A DNA stretch of 64,000 nt. Source: Pantoea sp. A4 (lineage in GTDB: Bacteria > Pseudomonadota > Gammaproteobacteria > Enterobacterales > Enterobacteriaceae). The position numbers and the translations under genes are program-made. Below are positions 58,853 to 64,000 of this stretch, in pieces; within the stretch, counting starts at the first letter, position 1, and every line of letters starts with the position of its first letter. The stretch lies in assembly GCF_000295955.2 (NCBI RefSeq), contig NZ_ALXE01000028.1, forward strand, positions 1 to 64,000, in the 5' to 3' direction. The notes under the pieces were generated by a model. It ran no database searches, was not told the DNA's origin, and was given only the letters and a program-made list of their open reading frames with translations.

Positions 58853-59911
58853 TTGCGTCCCGACAAACCCATTTCAAAACTCGAATTCTGGTTTTATCGT
58901 CACTATCGCAGCGTGCATGGCGTGCGTATTGCCATCGCGTTTGTGCTGTCGTTTCTGTTTGTCCGGATCACGGACATCCCCGAAGGCACCTGGCCGCTGA
59001 TTACCCTGGTGGTGGTGATGGGGCCGATCTCGACCTGGGGTAACGTTTTCCCACGTGCGGTACAGCGTATTGGCGGCACCATTGCCGGTTCCATTTCGGG
59101 TCTGATTGCCCTGAAGTTAGAGTTAATCTCCCTGCCGGTTATGCTGGTGTGGTGCGCGGTGGTGATGTTTGCCTGTGGCTTCCTGACCCTGGGTAAACAC
59201 CCCTACATGGCGCTGCTGATCGGCATTACGCTTAGCGTGGTGGTTGGCTCACCCGCCGGGGATTTCACCATGGCGCTGTGGCGCGGTGGTGACGTGATTC
59301 TGGGGTCGCTCATGGCGCTGATGTTCAGCGCCGTGTGGGCGCAGCGGGCTTACACGCACTGGCGTATTCAGCTCAGCGATGCGCTGGGTGAAATGGCGAA
59401 AATTTATCACGCCGGTTTCTCCGCCAATCTGGTTGAGAAGCCACGACTCAATAAGCCGTTTCAGAAGCTGCTCTCCAACGTCATTAAAATGCGTGCGCTG
59501 CTGGTGCCCTCCAGCAAAGAGACGCGCATTCCGAAGTCGGTGTTTGAGGCGATCCAAACCACGAATCGTAATATGGTGACCACCATTGAACTCCAGGTGA
59601 ATGCGTGGTGGGCTTCGCGGGAGAGCCACCTGCTGTTACTGAATGCACCGGGGTTACGTCGCTTGCAGCAAACCACCGAAAATACCCTGCGTGCGCTGTC
59701 ACAGTTGGCCATTCATGGTAAAAGCGAAGAAGTCACCGCCAGCAGCCATGAACTGGCGGTATTAAGCGCCGAACTCAAAGCCCTGATTGCCGAAGCAGGC
59801 AGCGACAAACTGCAAGAAACGCCGATTCACGGCTATTTATGGCTCAGCCTGGAGCTGGCTAAGCAGCTGGAGCGCATCACCGACTTAATGAAACTGGCGC
59901 TGCGCAAATAA
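58853..59911 (+). CDS. yeeA: YeeA, FUSC-family inner-membrane protein
   Basis: This 352-residue protein of the FUSC/YccS type has six N-terminal membrane segments (about residues 20-165) and a cytoplasmic helical half. N-terminal FYRHYRSVHGVRIAIAF, WPLITLVVVMGPISTWGNV and SSKETRIPKSVFEAIQTTNRNM match E. coli YeeA at the same length. Relatives include aromatic-acid exporters; its substrate is unknown. TTG start 58853. In E. coli sbmC lies between dacD and yeeA; it is not here. Confidence 0.92.
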   Translation: MRPDKPISKLEFWFYRHYRSVHGVRIAIAFVLSFLFVRITDIPEGTWPLITLVVVMGPISTWGNVFPRAVQRIGGTIAGSISGLIALKLELISLPVMLVWCAVVMFACGFLTLGKHPYMALLIGITLSVVVGSPAGDFTMALWRGGDVILGSLMALMFSAVWAQRAYTHWRIQLSDALGEMAKIYHAGFSANLVEKPRLNKPFQKLLSNVIKMRALLVPSSKETRIPKSVFEAIQTTNRNMVTTIELQVNAWWASRESHLLLLNAPGLRRLQQTTENTLRALSQLAIHGKSEEVTASSHELAVLSAELKALIAEAGSDKLQETPIHGYLWLSLELAKQLERITDLMKLALRK

Positions 59912-60069
59912 CGCTCAAAGACAATCACTTAATGCGAAGATTGATTTGTTTGCGCTAAGATAAGGCCCAGTCCGATTTACGCTGTTAACATGGCTTTGCG
60001 GTGTTGGTGCCGCTAAGCTGTACGTGACGACTTGCTGCCTGTGCAACAGGCATAGAAAAAGGTGCCCCA

Positions 60070-60390
60070 ATGGATAATGCCAAACAATCATTTCAGGACG
60101 TGCTGGAGTTTGTGCGGATGTTTCGCCGTAAAAACAAGCTGCAGCGTGAAATTGTCGATAACGAGAAGAAAGTGCGCGATAACCAAAAGCGCGTACTGCT
60201 GCTGGACAACCTCAGCGAATACCTCAAGCCTGGCATGAGCATTGAAGCGGTACAGGAAATTATCGCCAGCATGCGCGCAGACTATGAAGATCGCGTTGAT
60301 GAATACATCATCAAAAATGCCGATCTGTCAAAAGAGCGCCGTGAGCTGTCGAAAAAACTCAAAGCCATGGGTGAACCTAAGCCTGAGTAA
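60070..60390 (+). CDS. yeeX: YeeX, UPF0265/DUF496 protein
   Basis: This 106-residue charged, helical protein has [22 protein letters not shown] and [22 protein letters not shown] nearly the same as E. coli YeeX, and a basic coiled-coil end ([18 protein letters not shown]). Function unknown. Followed by a 9-bp GC hairpin (60400-60421) that overlaps the end of the converging lacI-type gene. Confidence 0.93.
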   Translation: MDNAKQSFQDVLEFVRMFRRKNKLQREIVDNEKKVRDNQKRVLLLDNLSEYLKPGMSIEAVQEIIASMRADYEDRVDEYIIKNADLSKERRELSKKLKAMGEPKPE

Positions 60391-60399
60391 GCTTCCCAC

Positions 60400-60421
60400 G
60401 ACAGCGGGGCAACCCGCTGTC
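60400..60421. terminator. Hairpin between yeeX and the lacI-type gene
   Basis: GACAGCGGG (60400-60408) pairs with CCCGCTGTC (60413-60421) around GCAA. No T-run on either side. It includes the first two bases of the converging gene's stop codon. Confidence 0.5.
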
Positions 60422-61409
60422 AGTTCACCGGCCTGCCGGTGGTCTCGCGAATGATCAATGTCGCCTTCAATGCTTCTTCCGTCTGCTTTTCCCCCTGCAA
60501 TTGCGCCACTATCCGCGTGACGCTCACCGCGCCGAGTTGCTGTAAATCCTGCCGAACGGTGGTTAACGCCGGTTGATACCACGCACTTTCCGCGGTGTCG
60601 TCGTAGCCGATCAGTGACATCTGTTGTGGAATGGCAATGCCACGCTGATGCAGCGCGCGCATCGCGCCCAGCGCCATCTGATCGTTCGCCACCAGAAGCG
60701 CCTGCGGCAACAGGGGTTGCGTAGCGATCGCGGTATAGCCAGATGCGGCACTCCAGTCACCTTGCAGCACACACTCCGCGAGCAATTCATGCTGAGCTAA
60801 CGCCTGTTGCCAGGCGGCAAATCGTGCCTGGGCGGCAACGGAATCCGCAGGGCCGTTGAGAATGCCTATGCGCTGGTGCCCTAACGCCACCAGATGGTCA
60901 ACGGCCAACTGCGCGCCAACGTGGGCGGGGTAGAGGCACTTAGCGACCTCGGCTTGCTCCTCGGTATCCAGAAACAACACCGGTTTCTCCCCACAGCGCT
61001 GTTGCAGCGTTTCCGCTTCGCCTGCGGACAGCGGCAGGTTGATCAGTAACCCGTCTACGCGCTGGGCTAACAGTTCACTCACCGTATCGGCGGCCGTTCC
61101 CCGGTTGCCCATAGCAATCACCAGCCGGTAACCGGCGACAGCGGCACTGTGCTGAATGGCGGAGGCAATCTGAGCGGGTGCCAGCAAAGCTAAATCACTG
61201 GTCGCCAGCCCCAGGGTGCGGCTCTGCTTGCCCGCTAACTGCTGCGCAACGCGATTAGGAATGTAATTAAGCTGCTGCATCGCCGCCGCCACTTTGTCAC
61301 GCGTGGCATCAGCCACCTGATGAGGTGTATTCAGCACCCGGGAAACGGTTTGATAGGAGACGCCCGCAAGGCGAGCTACATCATTCAGGGTGGCACTGCG
61401 TGCTGTCAT
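60420..61409 (-). CDS. LacI-type transcriptional repressor without lac genes
   Basis: This 329-residue repressor has an N-terminal HTH (TLNDVARLAGVSYQTVSRVLN) with the same recognition helix YQTVSRV as the lac repressor, and a hinge region NYIPNRVAQQLAGKQS identical to that of E. coli LacI. The sugar-binding domain keeps LVANDQMALGAMRA and IGYDDTAESAWYQPALTT. It stops before the leucine-rich tetramer tail of LacI (360 residues), so it is expected to be a dimer. No lacZ, lacY or other sugar gene is adjacent. ATG 61409. The target may be distant, or the repressor is left from a lost operon. Confidence 0.88.
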   Translation of the reverse strand: MTARSATLNDVARLAGVSYQTVSRVLNTPHQVADATRDKVAAAMQQLNYIPNRVAQQLAGKQSRTLGLATSDLALLAPAQIASAIQHSAAVAGYRLVIAMGNRGTAADTVSELLAQRVDGLLINLPLSAGEAETLQQRCGEKPVLFLDTEEQAEVAKCLYPAHVGAQLAVDHLVALGHQRIGILNGPADSVAAQARFAAWQQALAQHELLAECVLQGDWSAASGYTAIATQPLLPQALLVANDQMALGAMRALHQRGIAIPQQMSLIGYDDTAESAWYQPALTTVRQDLQQLGAVSVTRIVAQLQGEKQTEEALKATLIIRETTGRPVN

Positions 61410-61502
61410 TATCGTCTCCGGGATTAAGAGGAGAGGAGTGTAACAGTCGCAGCGCAAAGCGGGAACAGCCGCACCTTTATGGGGCGCGGCTCAGGTGTGC
61501 TA

Positions 61503-62414
61503 TTAGCCCTGCTGGTAAACCTGGAGATTCACATACACCGCATTCAACAGCGGCGTACTCAGGCCATTGCGGCGGGCGCGATGCAGCAGATCGCCAATGA
61601 TCTGATCGGCTTCAATGCGATAGCCCTGGGTTAAATCACGATACATAGAGGAGGTCATTGCGGTCTCGGGATTGTTCAGCCATTGGTAAATCCCGGCAGT
61701 GACCGCGGGACGCGGACGATAGCCATCAGCCGTAATGACACTCAATATTTCACTGAACAACGCCTGTAACAAGGCTTCACCTCCCTCAGATCGCAGCACC
61801 TGCTGGGTATTGCCGCGCGCCAGACAGGTAACGGCTCCGAGTGTGCTCAGCAACAGCCATTTTTCCCACAGCTCAGTGATAATATCGGCGCTGGGGAACA
61901 GATCGAACTGCGGCGTGCGCAAAGCCTCTTCAACCTGTGCCAGACGCGGATCGTCGCGGTTATCCAGCGTGCCGAAGTAAAGCTGATGCAGGCGAGAAAG
62001 TTGGATAATTTCACCCTGATCACCCAGCGTGGCATGAATTTTACACATACCTCCCAGCACCCGATGATCGCCAAAACGCGCGCGCAGCAGATCCAGATGC
62101 CGCATGCCGTTCAGCAGCGGCAAGATCAATGTCTCTTCACCCACCGCAGGGACGATATCTTGCAGTGCTTGTTCCAGTGCAAAACTTTTCACACTCAGGA
62201 TGATCAGATCAAACGACGTGGTCAGCTCTGCGGCTTGCAGCCACTGCGGGCGCAGGATCTCCGTGCTTTCCGGGGTTTGCAGTACCAGACCAAACTGTTG
62301 CAGCTGCTGATGGCGGCGCTCACGCACCAGGAAAGTGACATCCCGCCCGGCCTGTGCCAGACGCGCGCCAAAATAGCCTCCGGTTGCTCCGGCTCCTACA
62401 ATTAAAATGCGCAT
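61503..62414 (-). CDS. Ketopantoate reductase (PanE/ApbA) family protein
   Basis: This 303-residue NADP-dependent reductase has N-terminal MRILIVGAGATGGYFGARLAQAG, the conserved NGM motif in LPLLNGMRHLD, catalytic Lys in ELWEKWLLLSTLGAV, and C-terminal ATEI-like SSMYRDLTQGYRIEADQIIGDLL. It is well diverged from E. coli PanE and so probably a paralog; the true panE would be elsewhere. It lies behind the lacI-type gene in the same direction, with 93 bases between. Substrate beyond a 2-keto acid class is unknown. Confidence 0.85.
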   Translation of the reverse strand: MRILIVGAGATGGYFGARLAQAGRDVTFLVRERRHQQLQQFGLVLQTPESTEILRPQWLQAAELTTSFDLIILSVKSFALEQALQDIVPAVGEETLILPLLNGMRHLDLLRARFGDHRVLGGMCKIHATLGDQGEIIQLSRLHQLYFGTLDNRDDPRLAQVEEALRTPQFDLFPSADIITELWEKWLLLSTLGAVTCLARGNTQQVLRSEGGEALLQALFSEILSVITADGYRPRPAVTAGIYQWLNNPETAMTSSMYRDLTQGYRIEADQIIGDLLHRARRNGLSTPLLNAVYVNLQVYQQG

Positions 62415-62685
62415 AGTTTCCCTGTCTTTGTGGTGTCTGAAGCTTAACACCTTAAGGTTTTGTGCTGCGGGATGCCAGCATTGCGGGTGCTGATTTACCT
62501 CAGTTTTTTCGGCAAAAAAAGGATTTTTCTCGTCCGATATTATTCATTATTACGCTAACCATAGTTTTAATAGAGCTAACCAAAGTGAATATCTGAATTC
62601 AGCACAACCATTGCCACTATTGTCGGTTTACATCCGGGAGGGGGAATTTTAATAATCAGCGCAACAGAGTTAGCCGGATAAAATA

Positions 62686-63204
62686 ATGGCCTCATTGATT
62701 CAGGTAGCGCGCGAGACGGATGCAGAGGAAGTCTTTGATTTATTACAACGCGCTTATGCCGCAGTAAAAGAGTTTGATATTCGGTTTACCATTCTGCAAG
62801 GCACGGTAGAAAAAGTGCGTGCAGTGATTGCCACAGAAACCGTACTGCTGTTGAGAAGAGAAGGGCGGGCTGTCGCCACGGTAACCATTAGAATGCCGTG
62901 GGAGCAGGATGACAACGCACCGGTTCATCTGCCCTTTATTCACTGGTTCGCGGTAGATCCTGATTTTAAACGTCAGGGTTATGGCACGGAAATATTAACC
63001 TGGGCAGAACAGCATTTGCTGGCCGATACGCTGAAAGCCCCTGCGGTTTATTTAGCGACGGCCATTCGTCATCCCTGGTTGAGCAATATTTATCAAAACC
63101 GGGGTTATCAACCCTTTTTCTGGCGTACCAATCCTCTGGGGGAAGAGATGGTATTTCTGCGCAAATCATTAAGCGTGAGCGCAGCCATACCGGAACGTAC
63201 GTAG
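62686..63204 (+). CDS. GNAT-family N-acetyltransferase
   Basis: This 172-residue acetyltransferase has the acetyl-CoA site as VDPDFKRQGYGTEILTWAEQ (R/Q-x-x-G-x-G) near residue 95, and a C-terminal NIYQNRGYQPFFW, typical of the last GNAT strand. N-terminal VARETDAEEVFDLLQRAYAA. The substrate cannot be inferred. It reads toward the transporter gene that starts 43 bases later and may be co-transcribed with it; the upstream 270 bases are AT-rich promoter DNA. Confidence 0.85.
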   Translation: MASLIQVARETDAEEVFDLLQRAYAAVKEFDIRFTILQGTVEKVRAVIATETVLLLRREGRAVATVTIRMPWEQDDNAPVHLPFIHWFAVDPDFKRQGYGTEILTWAEQHLLADTLKAPAVYLATAIRHPWLSNIYQNRGYQPFFWRTNPLGEEMVFLRKSLSVSAAIPERT

Positions 63205-63247
63205 TCATTCCGAACTATAACAACTCAACATAACAACGAAGGATTTT

Positions 63248-64000
63248 ATGAAACTGAGCCTGCTCGCTTTGACGCTGGGAATTGCCAGCCTGTCTGCTAT
63301 TGCCGCTAACACCAGCGCCGCCGAACAACCTAAATCAGGTGGCGATCTCACCTGGGGGGTTGAAACCGAACCCGCTACCCTGAACCCACAGCTCAACGGC
63401 CAGGATAAAGTGGAGCTGCTGCTACGTAACTCGTGGGAATCGTTGTTAGCCCGCACGCCGGATGGCGGTTATGTGCCGTGGTTAGCCCAGAGTTACAGCG
63501 TCAGTGACGACGGGAAAACCTACCGCTTCAATCTTCGCCACGATGTCACGTTCTCTGATGGTGAAAAATTCAATGCGGCTGCGGTAGCGGAAAACTTCCG
63601 TCACACCCAGGATGCCGCCTACTGCGCAGGTTCAACGCTGTGCGCCAAAGGTGCGCTGATCGACACTATCAGCACCCCGGATGACTACACCGTGGTGGTC
63701 ACGCTGAAGCAGGTTTACAGTCCGTTCCTGGCCTTCTCTTCAGGGCTGGCGCTGCTGTCACCGAAAAGCTGGCAATCAACCCAGCTCAAATCCGGCGGTA
63801 AAGAACTGGCCGGTACCGGACCCTTTATTCTGCAAAGCTACGAAAAGGGCCAGCAGATCACCTTCGTGAAAAATCCGCACTACAACTGGGCACCGGCAAC
63901 GGCACATCACCAGGGCCCGGCCTGGCTGGATCGCGTGACTTACCGCTTCCTGCCAGAGTCTTCGGTACGTACCGGCGCGCTGCTTTCCGGTCAGGTGGAT
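63248..64000 (+). CDS. ABC transporter solute-binding protein, family 5 (3' truncated by window)
   Basis: A frame with GAAGGA ribosome site starts at ATG 63248 and stays open to the window end (251 residues seen). Signal peptide: MKLSLLALTLGIASLSAIAA, then a cleavage site near residue 20. The mature N-terminus has GGDLTWGVETEPATLNPQLNG, then LAQSYSVSDDGKTYRFNLRHDVTFSDGEKF and GTGPFILQSYEKGQQ, the signatures of SBP_bac_5 proteins for peptides, nickel or other solutes. A Cys pair (YCAGSTLCAKG) near 125 may form a disulfide. Permease and ATPase genes probably follow beyond the window. Confidence 0.9.
   Translation, partial: MKLSLLALTLGIASLSAIAANTSAAEQPKSGGDLTWGVETEPATLNPQLNGQDKVELLLRNSWESLLARTPDGGYVPWLAQSYSVSDDGKTYRFNLRHDVTFSDGEKFNAAAVAENFRHTQDAAYCAGSTLCAKGALIDTISTPDDYTVVVTLKQVYSPFLAFSSGLALLSPKSWQSTQLKSGGKELAGTGPFILQSYEKGQQITFVKNPHYNWAPATAHHQGPAWLDRVTYRFLPESSVRTGALLSGQVD

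Overview
The window is a chromosomal segment of a gammaproteobacterium of the order Enterobacterales. Gene order from lpxL to ndh and from sbcB to yeeX follows the Escherichia coli map closely. Protein divergence, the loss of mdtH, mviM and ycfP from their usual places, and a very long RNase E point to the Erwiniaceae, most likely Pantoea or a close relative. The genus is inference; the order is secure.

Region 1 (1-2120) is the accessory tail of an Rhs locus. It holds the last part of an Rhs protein with an EndoU-type RNase toxin tip, its MafI-like immunity gene, a second displaced Rhs tip with an unrecognised toxin and its own small partner gene, and a third decayed Rhs fragment. The DNA is clearly AT-richer than the rest.

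Region 2 (2125-13560) is mostly core: a Gfo/Idh/MocA oxidoreductase, yceK, mysB, a Cys-rich small protein, lpxL, trhO, solA, bssS, a small unknown, dinI (LexA box), pyrC (PurR-like box), yceB, grxB, rimJ and yceH. Two gaps hold unexplained structure: a promoter plus terminator with no gene between them (4380-4457), and a palindromic element with a nearby hexamer tandem repeat (10467-10794).

Region 3 (13679-26780) is murJ and the complete flg cluster: flgN, flgM and flgA on the minus strand, flgBCDEFGHIJ and flgKL on the plus strand. Together they encode the rod, rings, hook, hook-junction proteins, the anti-sigma factor and the export chaperone. Sigma-28 promoters are visible before flgM and flgK, and an FlhDC-like inverted repeat lies between flgA and flgB.

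Region 4 (27092-49808) is housekeeping: rne, rluC, yceF, the yceD-rpmF-plsX-fabHDG-acpP-fabF lipid block, a tiny lipoprotein, pabC-mltG-tmk-holB-tatD, hinT-ycfL-lpoB-thiK-nagZ, ndh (perfect FNR box) and ycfJ. It links RNA decay, fatty-acid and phospholipid synthesis, folate, DNA replication and wall synthesis or recycling.

Region 5 (49866-55740) is a rearranged putrescine module: puuB-puuR-puuD divergent from puuA, then a PlaP-type putrescine importer. puuC, puuE and puuP are not here. Two PuuR-like sites lie in the divergent promoter region.

Region 6 (55839-64000) has sbcB, dacD, yeeA and yeeX, then an accessory stretch: a LacI-type repressor without lac genes, a PanE-like reductase, a GNAT acetyltransferase, and the start of an ABC-transporter solute-binding protein that runs off the window. 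I saw no tRNA, rRNA, insertion sequence, prophage or CRISPR array.
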